NCBI RefSeq assembly: GCF_937616625.2
Contig: NC_065571.1
Location: forward strand, 26,176,201 to 26,240,200
DNA: 64,000 nucleotides
Direction of reading: 5' to 3'
Origin: Mercurialis annua
Taxonomy: Eukaryota; Streptophyta; Magnoliopsida; Malpighiales; Euphorbiaceae
A program made the position numbers and the translations under genes. Numbering within the stretch: the stretch's first letter is position 1; every line of letters begins with the position of its first letter. This document shows, one piece after another, positions 1-12,732 of the stretch. The notes below the pieces were generated by a model, which was given only the letters and a program-made list of their open reading frames with translations, did no database searches and had not been told where the DNA came from.

Positions 1-3000
1 ACTTAAAACGCCCACTTACACAGCATATAATCAAATCAATATATCATCGCGATAAAATACGCTCTCACAAAATAACAGCTGAAAACCAAAATACCACTAG
101 AATCGTCTCGTTCAACCAACTAAAATCAGCTCGGCAATACCATCAACTTCGCGAACCAAAATGTAAGAAAACACATAAATTTCTAAGAACAACATAACTC
201 AAACTTCTAACAACAAAATTTTCATCCTCAAATTTTTTTATTTTGAATTACTAAAACCTCGAATCCTACCGAAGGTCATTTAGATCAAATTTTAATCAAT
301 CGGATTATTGGTTATGCTAAAAAAAAAAAAATTCTATAACAACGCTTTCCGTAAACACAAATATATAACAACGCAAACCACCTTTAATTTGAAATCACTA
401 GCACCTCAAATTTAAATATTATTTTCAGTCAAAAATAATTAACCCGTTGAAAAATCCTTTTGTTTGTAAACATATCAACATGATAAAATGCTCTCGGTTT
501 GAAATTATAACTGAACCTTACTTTCACAATAATTTTAAGATTTTATAAAATTGTTCATTTAAAACAATTTAAAATTCTCTTTTAAATCAAAACTGGCAAA
601 GTTTCATCACTTTTCAAAAGTTAAAATCTCACAAATAAAAATTCCTTTATTTACGAAAAAAAAAAAATTCATATCGCTATCAAAAAAAATTTAAACAGAA
701 ATCAAATCTGTAAAAACAAAATTCCTTTTTAGTCTTTCAGTGTAAATAAACACGCAGAGTATAACCAATTTCCTTAAATCAAAAATAATCAAATTATATT
801 CTAAGCTTACACAATTCTTTAATCCGAACTCAATATTTTTCCGCACTTAACACAACTAAACCTCGAGTATAACCTTATAACCATAACTCCTATTTACCAA
901 ACACTGATACTCCAAAAATATAAAAAAATTCCTTACAATACAATTTCTCCTAAATTACCACCGTTGTCACAGAGTATTTGTCTAGTTTCCAACCAAAATT
1001 TCAAAACCGTTTGAAATTTATCAACCTTTTAAACACCATTTTCACGATATAACTCGCGAGTTTATAAAAAAATATTTTTCTTAAAAAGTCTCACTAATAA
1101 CATTTATTTTACATAATTGTGCGCCAGGGTGATGACAGCTCTCATCCCCAAAGAGTTGCATTCAACCCTAATCATTTAATGTCGTGATGAATGTACTAAA
1201 TGCATGTATCAATTATTTATTTCTCTTTTAATTAGTGATCATACTAAATGCTCGATGCAGTTTTCTATTCGTGGAATTTCAAATGCATGCTCATGACATG
1301 TTTGGGCACAATTACGTGATAAAAACATTTCAATTTCTTTAAGAAGTTAACATTTGAAATCAATTTTTTTTTTCTTTAAAACATTTCCTAGACATTACAC
1401 TCTGTGAGACGTGCACTCGTCCATCTTGACATATTTGCCCATATCTATTATCCTAGTCCACCAATTGGCATCGCCATTAACGAAATAATCCAAATTCAAC
1501 AACGAAACTAAAATTTACTTAACAACGAATTTTCTCTCAAATCAATTTGAAAATAATTCCAAAAGGCAACAAACTAACACGAACGCCTTCACAGCTCTAC
1601 TATCAGTTTTGGTATTTCACCGATCTACCTAATGAAAGATGCTAGTGTATTACTACACTGATCAATCTCTAACACAGTTTCCACATTCTTTTCCAGAATG
1701 CCAAAAGCCGAAAGATTTTGATACTACAATTTATCACAAACGAGCCTGACGTAAAAAAGCATAACGCTCAAAATTTCCACGCACGAGGCAATCACTCACG
1801 AGAAGAATTATTCCACCGATGTTGAGCAATATAACTCATATCACCTTCCTCTAACAAAGATAGATTCTTAAACATGATCTACTACTAACCCGAAGAGTCG
1901 GTCCTCAAATCCCTTGATATCTAATTTAATCACCTAAAATCTCCAGAGTTCAAACTATAGATTTGGCTAAACCAATTAGAACATCTAAACTAATCGCAGG
2001 CTCAAAACAAAGGCTCAAAACACACATCGACACCTACGCAAAAGTTAAGCCAAAGAAAAACTAGCAAGAAGTACACTCACGTGATACTCCACACAATGAG
2101 GCCAACAAGGACAATAACTACCACGACAACTTAATCAAACATGAGAGACAAAAGTAATAACACACTAAAATAGGTCATGGATTTTTCACACGACCGAAAA
2201 GCACCCAAGCATCTTGCAATAAACAAAAATCATTAAACATGTAACATCTTATTTGATCATCATGTTTCTACTGACATGACAAATAAAACTCAAGCAACCA
2301 AATATGATAACAATATTATATCATATAATAATATACTCAAAACGTTAAATCGGATCGAAATAAATAAAGGTATTGACCAAAAATACTAATCAAAGCCCAT
2401 TTCGAAAGATAGAATTTACACAATAGATTTTGAGTTCATGTCGAGCCCCACCGTTTTAAAAAAAAAAAATCATTTTTCGGAAAACCTCTTTTATAAAACA
2501 ATAGATATAATTGCTCCCAAACGCCTCAATTTAAAATCATCGAGTTAGCCGAGTAATTACCACTTCCAAGCTCAACTCCAAATTTGGGTGACCCAAGTCG
2601 AACCCGCAATTACTCTTTGTAAAACGTATACAAAATATTTTAAAATCCGGAAAAACGTATTTTAAACAAATTCCAGTCCTTTTAAAAATAGGAAGCTCGA
2701 CGTCTCCCAAATGACAAAATCAACACATCACCCAAGTGAAAAAGATAATTATTCTTTAACAACCCTTTTCAGAAACACAAGTTTCAGTCAAAAACTAGTA
2801 ATTTGAGCATAATACCAACAACACCAAAGTGTTGACAACCAAAATATGATAAAAATTACAAGAGTAATATTAAATCATCAATACGGTATCGCATTAAAAT
2901 AATAATTTTTTCAAAACAATCATTTTGAAAACACCAACATTTTAATTTTTTTAAAAGTACAAGAATCTCATTTTACTTCAAAATAACAACCCTTTTTCAA

Positions 3001-3685
3001 TCCTTCGTCAAATGTAAAACTTTGAAATAAACGGATTTTCATTTCACTGGTGAAATTACGGAAAACAATATATTAGGGTGTCATGTACAGGCTAACCATT
3101 GAACTATATGGGTCATAATACCAGTTAGGCCAAAGAAACTTTCCTAAGGAAATTTAAAATCAATATGTGGCTAGCAATGTAATCCACAAAACGTGATAAA
3201 AAAAATTTCAGTTAAAAATCATTTAAACCCGCAACAATGTCAAACCTGACAAAATATCATTTTTAAACTCAAGACTCTCGGCCAACGGCAGAAATACTCA
3301 CAAAATAAGTCAACCTCAACAATTAAAGGCATAAAGTCAGGATACTATCACCCAGTAAAACACATCAACAACATGAAAAGAAAATAACATCATGCCAAAG
3401 CATGACTTAAAGAAAATTACCAAATAAGATTTTTCGAGAAATCAAAAGCAATTAAAATCATCCAAGTGAAATAACATCAATAAAATAAAATAAAAGCATC
3501 AAATCAAAGCATAATTAATGACTGACTCGACACATTCCTATCTGTGTAGGCAGAAAATTTTAAAATCAAAAGATGACGTTTCAAAGACAAGACATGAACC
3601 TAATTCCGCAGTAGTAACTATGACTCAATAACAAACTTAGCAGAGCAAACGCATAGCATGCAAATGGCCTTGGTTTGAAACCAAA
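1..3685 (-). mobile_element. Retrotransposon interior without coding capacity
   Basis: This stretch is AT-rich and has no open reading frame of useful length. Its last ~150 bases (about 3530-3700) closely resemble the leader of the gypsy element at 59570-59760, including the primer-binding site, so it is the 5' interior of a related element lying on the minus strand and belonging to LTR-A. Gag should begin roughly 350 bases from the primer site, but no gag can be read. Around 2440-2600 there is a weak match to LTR sequence (the segment containing GGGTGACCCAAGTC), suggesting an older LTR remnant. The element may be non-autonomous or badly decayed. Confidence 0.6.
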
Positions 3686-3697
3686 GCTCTGATACTA
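3686..3697 (-). other. Primer-binding site, initiator-Met tRNA type
   Basis: The plus strand reads GCTCTGATACTA, which differs by one base from the 3' end of plant initiator methionine tRNA (GCTCTGATACCA). It lies 4 bases from the LTR edge at 3702. This is where minus-strand DNA synthesis of a gypsy element would be primed, and it fixes the element's orientation as minus. Confidence 0.75.
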
Positions 3698-3701
3698 AGT
3701 T

Positions 3702-6700
3702 TGTCACGACCCAATTTCATGAATCGTGACCGGCGCTAGGGTATGGGTATGGTTGTACCAAAACCCGTAGCAAGCCTCGCGGAAATCAAATAAACATTTA
3801 AACCTTGCAGAAAACTGCTCGGGGGCAACCGAGACTCCAACCTAGGTCTAGCAATTTATATTACAATTCAAATATAAATAACTTAAATATCTTAAATGTT
3901 CAACCGCATACCTTATATATAACATCATCGTAATCCAGAGTAATCATGCCAAATATAAATAATCGAATATATCGACAAACCCAAAGTGTAATATCAAATG
4001 TAATAACTAAACTAGTTCTACTGCGGTCTAAGAGTTCGAAAACAGAAACTAGTTTAATAACATAAAAATCTCCGAGGAATCAAAAGAATCGGAGTGGACC
4101 AGCTTTCAAATCATAAACCTGGAAAATTTGGGAAAACAACGGGGTCAGATATACTGAGATGAGTTCGCAATACTATTTACATTTATTAAGTTTAAAACCC
4201 TTAAATCAAAACATTTTTATACTAATATAATATGATTATGGAATAACAGTATTGAAATGATCCCAGCGTAAGTATGACATAGCATATTGAAAAATAAACC
4301 CAGAGTGGACGGGAACAAATCCTCGTCAAATTACCAGCGTAAGTAAGACCATAGTCTGCTGATCCCAGAGTATATACCGGTGCACACAGTCTCGATACAA
4401 GCCTATCGAGTAGCTCGTTTCAATCCAGATCCATAATCCGTAAAAACAGTTCAAAAGCATTTATAATATTAAAATATGATGCGGTACTTAATAAAGCGGT
4501 AAATAGCATTACAAACTCACTGCTTGCTTATCCACGTGAATCTTGGCAAACAGCTAACCCTGCGTAGACTCCGAAGCACGAGCAGTCAACGGGTCTAAAA
4601 CAATATATAAGTTAAAATCCATACAACCCCTAACTCTAAGAATACTAGACACCACATAGGACTAGCACAATACCGAGTCAAGCATAAACGTAGCCAAAAT
4701 AGAATGAACAATTAATCACGTAATGACCCGAGTCAAAAATGAACCACAACGAGTAACATAATACTCAAATAAATAAATAAGCCAAGTCTATTGGGTTTCC
4801 GCTTTAAAATCCGTTCCGAAAAGTATTACTTGAATAATAAATAAATAATAACTTAAATCAATTTTCTCAAATATTGGGTTAGCCGAGTTACCAATAACTA
4901 CCAAGCTACCTCACATGTCGGGTGACCCAAGTCTAATCCGACCCAAAATATTTTATCAAAATATAAACCAGAGTTTATAATTCCCAAAATCACTTTGATA
5001 AAATAAGTATAATCATACCCAATTATAAACCATAGTTTATAATTATACAATCAACTTGATTAAATAATAAATCAATATTTAAAACGGAACCCAATAGATT
5101 TAACCTCAAGTAACCCAAGTTACAATCGAAAACTTAATCAAATAAGTTTTAAAAACGTTCAAGGGCTAAATTGAAATTTAGTCAAAATGACATACCAAAA
5201 AGATATTTAAAATCGAATATAATTACCAGAGTAATTATATTAATTTAGATTATAAAAATAATCATTGTTTTCAATTTGACAATTTATATCTCGAAACGAA
5301 ATTCAAAAGTTAAAAATATAAATTTAATCACATTGGCACGCTAAGCCAAAATATCAAAATATCAATTAATAATAATAATGAATTCCAATTCCCATTTATT
5401 ATAATCAAAATAAATAATTTAATCGAAATCGTTTAATTTATATTAAGATTAATATAAATTTCAAATTGAAATAATAATGCCCAAAGTAATTTCAAATTAT
5501 GAATAACAATATTATTTAAATTGTTAATTAACAAGTCGAAATCAATTTCGTAGATTAAAAATCAAAATCAATTCAAAGCAGTTAATAAATAAGCTTAGGA
5601 ATTAAAAAGTTTTAATCAAAACAATTACATAGAACAAATTAAATTTGAAGGACTCAATCAATTTAACCAAAAACAAATGATGACTATCTTACCCATTTAA
5701 CCACCTCCTACACACCATAAATCAAACTTCCCGCCAACCACCATTTGTAAAACAATAAAATGGAATTCAAACTCCACCAACAGTAATCATATCAAACCCA
5801 TAACTTAAAATTTAACACTAATCTTAGTTAATCATAAACAACTCATGAGCATGGACACAATTTATATATAGCAACAACTAACATACATAACCCAGCCACA
5901 GTATTAATCGGATCGACATTGGAGATGAATCGAATAATGATATCCAAGGCAAACAACGATCAACTGTTCATAGCAATCAGTTTGAAGACATTCAATATCA
6001 AGCCATGACTAACACAATGAAGTTTAGTGAAACTTAAACCCAAACATTAAGATAAACTTAAGGCATGAACTAAGGCATCAAACATAACCCATGTATGACA
6101 GCAACTTAACAAGGAAGATGGCAGTGAACAAACCAAAGGGAACGACATCAATCAACACCACGACAATGAACCGTAAAGCGAAGGAATTTAACGTACCGTT
6201 AACGACACAACCAAGCTAGCGATTCAACGACGGTAATACTCGGACAATATGCGGGATAAACGGCCGTAATCGATTCCTAAGCGTAGCGATGATAGAGGAC
6301 AACGGAATGGATGAATGAATCAAAACACAACTCATATTTAGGCCTAAACGATAGAGATATCAGTTAAGTACGGTAGTGCGATATCGAATGAAAAATAAGA
6401 AAAAGCAATGAGAATTACTTACCGGATCTTGAAACGATTTGGAATGGAATGGTGTAATTTCTGGTTGTCTTTGATGTCTAGGGAGAGACGGCTATGGTTT
6501 TAGAATAAGCGAATGAAAAGAATAGGGTTTAACGAAGACAAACGAGTGAAAAGAAGAAGAAGAAAACGTATACTGCTATACAACTATAAGTTTATGCATT
6601 CTTAATGAAGTAGATGGGCCTTCTAAGAATATATGGCCAAAATCAAATATTTGTGTGGGCTTTTTACGTGGAAGTTGCATGGGTTGCATGAAAAGCTTTC

Positions 6701-6906
6701 ATATACACTTTTCTTTTTTTTCCTTTTCATTTTCTTTTAAAATTTTAATAATAAAAACCAAACACGAATCGAATCAACGAACGACTAAAAATAAAATTTA
6801 ATAAAAATATGTAATGATAATAATAAAAATTATCTAAAGTTTGACGGAATGTAAAAATTATAATTAAAATTTAAAAGAAAATAATTTAAAAATACGGGAT
6901 ATTACA
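3702..6906 (-). repeat. LTR-A, complete long terminal repeat of a gypsy element
   Basis: A ~3.2-kb LTR bounded by TGTCACGACC at the low end and GGGATATTACA at the high end, so the sense strand runs TGTAATATCCC to GGTCGTGACA. The same ends and internal landmarks (for example GGGGTCAGATATACTGAGAT near 4141) recur in LTR-B and LTR-C. A primer-binding site lies just below it, so it is the 5' LTR of an element extending off the left edge. The other side runs straight into 60-bp satellite, so the element inserted into the array. LTRs this long are typical of the Tekay/Del chromovirus lineage. Confidence 0.85.
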
Positions 6907-9900
6907 GTTACGAAACCAATCCAAACGTTTAAAACGTTACGAAACAAATCCAAACAATTCACATTATTAGCGATTTAAGCCAAACGTTTACAAACAATAC
7001 GAAACCAAAAACATTACGAAACCAATTCAAACGTTTCATCTTTTTAACAATTTAAGTCAAAAGTTTACAAACTTACGAAACAAATCCAAACGTTTCACCT
7101 TTTTCAACGTTTCCCCTTTTTCGCGATTTAAGCTAAACGTTTACTAACGTTAAGAAACAAATCCTAATGTTTTCCATTTTAATCAATATAAGCCAAACAT
7201 TTAAAATGTAATGAAACCAATCCTAACGTTAATAACGTTACGAAACAAATCCAAACATTTCACCTTTCTAGCGATTTAAGACAAACGTTTACAAACATTA
7301 TGAAACAAATCCAAATGTTTCACCTTTTTGGCGATTTAAAACAAACATTTAAAACGTTACGAAACAAATCCAAACGTTTCACCTTTTTCGCAATTTAAGC
7401 CAAACATTTAAAACGTTACAAAACCAATCCAAACGTTAAAAATGCTACGAAACAAATCCAAATGTTTATAAACGTTACGAAACAAAACCAAACGTTTCAC
7501 CTTCTTAGAGATTTAAGCCAAACGTTTACAAACGTTACGAAATAAATCCAAACATTTCACCTTTTTAGCGATTTAAGCCAAACGTTTACAAATGCTACGA
7601 AACAAATCCAAACGTTTCACCATTTTAGCGATTTAAGCCAAACATTTACAAATGTTACGAACAAATCCAAACGTTTCACCTTTTTAGTGATTTAAGCCAA
7701 ACGTTTACAAACGCTATGAAACAAAACCAAACGTTTCCCCTTTTTAGCTATTTAAGCCAAACAATTACGAATGTTACGAACCAAATCCAAACGTTTCACC
7801 TTTCTAGCGATTTAAGCCAAAAGTATGAAACGTTACAAAACGAATCCAAACGTTTAAAACGTTACGAAGCATAACCAAACGTTTAACCTTTTTAGCGATT
7901 TAAGTCAAACGTTTACAAACATTACGAAACAAATACAAACATTTCAACTTTTTAAACGTTTCACCTTTTTAGCGATTTAAGCCTAACGTTTACAAATGTT
8001 AAGAAACAAATCCAAACGTTTCCCATCTTAATCAATTTAAGACAAACATTTAAAACATTACGAAACCAATCTAAATGTTTAAAACGTTACGAAACAAATT
8101 CATACGTTTCACCATTTTAGTGATTTAAGCCAAACGTTTATAAACATTGCGAAGCAAATCCATACGTTTCACCTTTTTAGCGACTTAAGCCAAACATTTA
8201 CAAATATTACGAAACCAATTCAAACGTTTAACCTTTTTAGCGATTTAAGCAAAAATATTAAAACGTTACAAAACCAATCCGACCGTTTAAAACATTACGA
8301 AAAAAATCCAAACGTTTCTTCTTTTTAGCGATTTAGGCAAAACGTTTACAAACGTTAAGAAACACATCCAAACGTTTCATCTTTTTAGTGATTTAAGCCA
8401 AACGTTTACAAACGTTTCCCCTTATTATCCGATTTAAGCCATACGCTTACTAACGTTGCGAAACAAATCTGAACGTTTCACATTTTTGGCGATATAAGCA
8501 CAATGTTTACAAACGTTACGAAACAAATCCAAACGTTTCACCTTTTTAGCGATTTAGGCCAAACATTGAAAATGTTGCTAACCAAATGCAAACATTTCAC
8601 CATTTTGGCAATTTAAGCTAAACATTTAACACGTTAGAAAACAAATCCAAACGTTCAAAACGTACGAAACAAATCCAAACGTTTAAATTTTTTAGCGATT
8701 TAAGCCAAACGTTTAGAAACGTTAAGAAACAAAAATAAATGTTTCGCCTTTTGAGCGATGTATGCCAAACGTTTACTAACGTTACGAAACAAATCCAAAC
8801 AATTCAAATTTTTAGCGATTTAAGCCAAACTTTTAAAAACGTTGCGAAACAAATCCAAACGTTCACCTTTTAGCGATTTAAGCCAAAAGTTCAAAACGTT
8901 ACTAAACCAATCCAAACATTTACTAACGTTATGAAACAAAACCAAACGTTTAACCTTTATAGCGATTGAAACCAAATGTTTACAAAACCAAACGTTTAAC
9001 TTTTTTAGCAATTTAAGCCAAACATTTACAAACGTTACGAAACAAATCCAACCATTTCACTTTTTTTACCGATTTAAGCCAAACGTTCCAAACATTTAAA
9101 ATGTTACGAAACACATCCAAACGTTTCACCTTTTAAGTGATTTAAGCCAAACATTTACAAAGGTTAAGAAACAAATCCAAACGTTTAAAACGTTACAAAA
9201 CCAATCCAAACGTTTAAAACGTTACAAAACGAATCCTAATGTTTCACCTTTTTAGCGATTTAAGCCGAACGTCTAAAACGTTATGAAACATATCCAAATG
9301 TTTAAAACGTTACGAAACGTTTAAAACGTTACAAAAAAAAATCCAAACTTTTTACCTTTTTAGCGATTTAAGCAAAACGTTTACAAACATAACGAAACAA
9401 ATCCAAACGTTTCACCATGTTTCACCTTTTTAGCAATATAAGCCAAACGTTTACAAACGCTACGAAAAAAATACAAATGTTTCACTTTTTTAGCGATTTA
9501 GGCCAAATGTTTGCAAACGTTTCACCTTTTTAGCGATTTAAGCCAAACATTAAAATATTTACGAAACCATTCCAAACATTTAAAACATAACGAAAAGAAT
9601 CAGAATATTTAAGACGTTATGAACCAATCCAAACGTTTCACATTTTTAGCGATTAAAGCCAAATTTTTACAAACGTTATGAAACAAATCCAAACGTCTCA
9701 CCTTTTTAGCAATTTAAGCCAAACGTGTACAATACGAAACAAATACAAACGTTTCACCTTTTTAGCGAATTAAGCCAAACATTACGAAACAAATCCAAAC
9801 GTTTCACTTTTTTAGCAATTTATGCCAAACGTTTACAAACGTTACAAAACAAAACCCAACGTTTCACCTTTTTAGCGATTTAAGCCAAACGTTTAAAATG

Positions 9901-12732
9901 TTACGAAACCAATCCAAACGGTTAAAACGTTACGAAACAAATCCAAACATTTCACCTTTTTAGCGATTGAAGCAAAATGTTTACAAGCGTTACGAAACAA
10001 ATCCAAATGTTCACATTTTAGCGATTTAAGCCAAAACATTTAAAACATTACAAAACAAATCCAAACGTTGACAAATGTTACGAAACAAACCCAAACGTTT
10101 CACCTTTTTAGCGATTTAAGCCATATGTTTAAAACGTTACGAAACAAAACTAAATGTTTTACCTATTTCCCAATTTAAGCCAAACATATACAAACGTTAC
10201 CAAACAAATCCAAACGTTTCACCTTTTAAGAGATTTAAGCAAAATGTGTACAAACATTACAAAAAAAACCAAACGTTTCACCTTTTTAGCGATTTAAGCC
10301 AAACATTTACAAACGTTACAAAAACAATCCAAACATTTAAAATGTTACGAAACAAATCCAAACGTTTCACGTTTCACCTTTTTAGCAATTTAAGCCAAAC
10401 ATTTAAAAAGTTACGAAACAAATCAAAACGTTTCACCTTTATAGCGATTTAAGTCAAACGTTTACTAACGCTAAGAAACAAAACCAAACATTTCAACTTT
10501 TTAAACGTTTCACTTTTTTAGAGATTTAAGCCAAACGTTTTCAAATGTTAAGAAACAAATCCAAACTTTTCCCATCTTAATCAATTTAAGACAAACATTT
10601 AAAACATTATGAAATTAATCCAAACATTTAAAACGTTACGAAACAAATCCAAACGTTTCACCTTTTTAGCGATTTAAGCCAAAACGTTTACAAACGTTGC
10701 GAAGCAAATCCAAACGTTTCACCTTTTTTGCGACTTAAGCCAAACGTTTAAAAATGTTTTGAAACCAATCAAAACGTTTAACCTTTTTAGCGATTTAAGC
10801 CAAATGTTTAAAATGTTACAAAACCAATCCGATCGTTTAAAATATTACAAAAAAATCCAAATGTTTCCCCTTTTTAGCGATTTAAGCCAAAACGTTTACA
10901 AAAGGTAAGAAACAAATCGGAACGTTTCATCTTTTTAGCGATTTAAGCCAAACGTTTACAAACGTTTCACCTTATTAAGTGATTTAAGCTATACATTTAC
11001 AAACGTTACGAAATAAATCCAAATTTTTTTACATTTTTAGCGATATAAGCAAAACGTTTACAAACGTTACGAAACAAATCCAAACGTTTCACCTTTTTAG
11101 CGATTTAGGCCAAACATTTAAAATGTTGCGAAACAAATGCAAACATTTCACCTTTTTAGCGATTTACGATAAACGTTTAAAACGTTAGGAAACCAATCCA
11201 AACGTTTATTACGTACGAAACAAATTCAAACGTTTAGCAACGTTAAAAAACAAAAATGAATGTTTTTCCTTTTGAGCGATGTATTCCAAACGTTTATAAA
11301 CGTTACGAAACGAATCCAAACGTTTCCAATTTTTAGCGATATAGGCCAAACTTTTACAAACGTTGCGAAACAAATCCAAGCGTTCACCTTTTAGCAATTT
11401 AAGCCAAAATTTTAAAACGTTATTAAACCAATCCAAACATTTACTAACGTTATGAAATAAAACCAAACATTTCACCTTTATAGCGATTGAAGCCAAACGT
11501 TTACAAAACCAAACGTTTAACCATTTTAGAAATTTAAGGCAAACGTTTACAAATGTTACGAAACAAATCCAAATGTTTCACATTTTTAGCGATTTAAGCC
11601 AAACGTTCCAAACATTTAAAATGTTACGAAACAAATCCAAAAGTTTCACCTTTTAATCGATTTAAGCCAAACATTTACAAAGGTTAAGAAACAAATCCAA
11701 ACGTTTAAAATGTTACAAAGCCAATCGAAACGTTTAAAAGGTTACAAAACAAATCCTAATGTTTCACCTTTTTAGCGATTTAAGCCAAACGTTTAAAACG
11801 TTACGGAACATATCCAAATGTTTATAACATTACGAAACAAATACATACGTTTAAAACGTTACGAAAAAAATCCAAACGTTTTATATTTTTAGCGATTTAA
11901 GCAAAACGTTTACAAACATTATGAAAAAAATCCAAACGTTTCACCATGTTTCACACTTTCAGCAATTTAAGCCAAACGTTTACAAACGCTACGAAAAAAA
12001 TACAAACGTTTCATCTTTTTAGCGATTTAAGCCAAATGTTTGCAAACGTTGACCTTTTTAGCGATATAAGGGAAACATTAAAAAGTTACGAAACCAATCA
12101 AAACGTTTAAAACATTACAAAAAAATCCAAACATTTAAGGCGTTACGAACCTATCCAAATGGTTCACATTTTTAGCAATTTAAGCCAAACATTTACAAAC
12201 GTTGTGAAACAAATCCAAACGTTTCCCCTTTTTAGCAATTTAAGCAAAACGTGTACAATACGAAACAAATCCAAACGTTTCACCTTTATAGCGATTTAAG
12301 CCAAATGTTTAGAAACGTTATGACACAAATCCAAACGTTTCACTTTTTTAGCGATTTAAGCCAAACGTTTACAAACGTTACAAAACAAAACCAAACGTTT
12401 CACCTTTTTAGCGATTTAAGTCAAACGTTTAAAATGTTACGAAACCAATCCAAACGGTTAAAACGTTACAAAACAAATGCAAACATTTCACCTTTTTAGC
12501 GATTTAAGCCAAAAGTTTACAAGCGTTACGAAACAAATCCAAACGTTTCACATTTTAGCGATTTAAGACAAACATTTACATACGTTACAAAACAAATCCA
12601 AACGTTTCACCTTTTTTGCCATTTAAGCCAAACGTTTACAAACCTTAAGAAACAAATCCAAACGTTTCCCCTATTTCGCGATCTAAGCCGAACATTCAAA
12701 ACGTTACGAAACCAATTCAAACGTTGAAAATG
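6907..12732. repeat. 60-bp tandem satellite array
   Basis: About 5.8 kb of tandem units with a clear 60-base period (for example, consecutive units begin at 7568 and 7628 with GCGATTTAAGCC). Each unit is itself two related ~30-base halves, both carrying CCAAACGTTT. Units vary by point changes, small deletions and occasional half-unit insertions. Open frames in the array, such as those near 10246-10452 and 11209-11496, are by-products of the repeat and not genes. The array is bounded by LTR-A on the left and LTR-B on the right. Confidence 0.95.

Noticed and set aside
3702..6906. CRISPR-like array or phage sequence as an explanation of repeats in the left third
   Set aside because: The repeats are either LTRs or contiguous tandem units without spacers, in plant DNA.
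8820..9011. Small open frames in the satellite array, such as 8820-9011, 10246-10452, 11209-11496 and 12251-12499, encoding repetitive Phe/Lys/Asn peptides
   Set aside because: They follow the 60-bp repeat, have no start context or conserved domain, and are expected by chance because a 60-base period preserves one frame.
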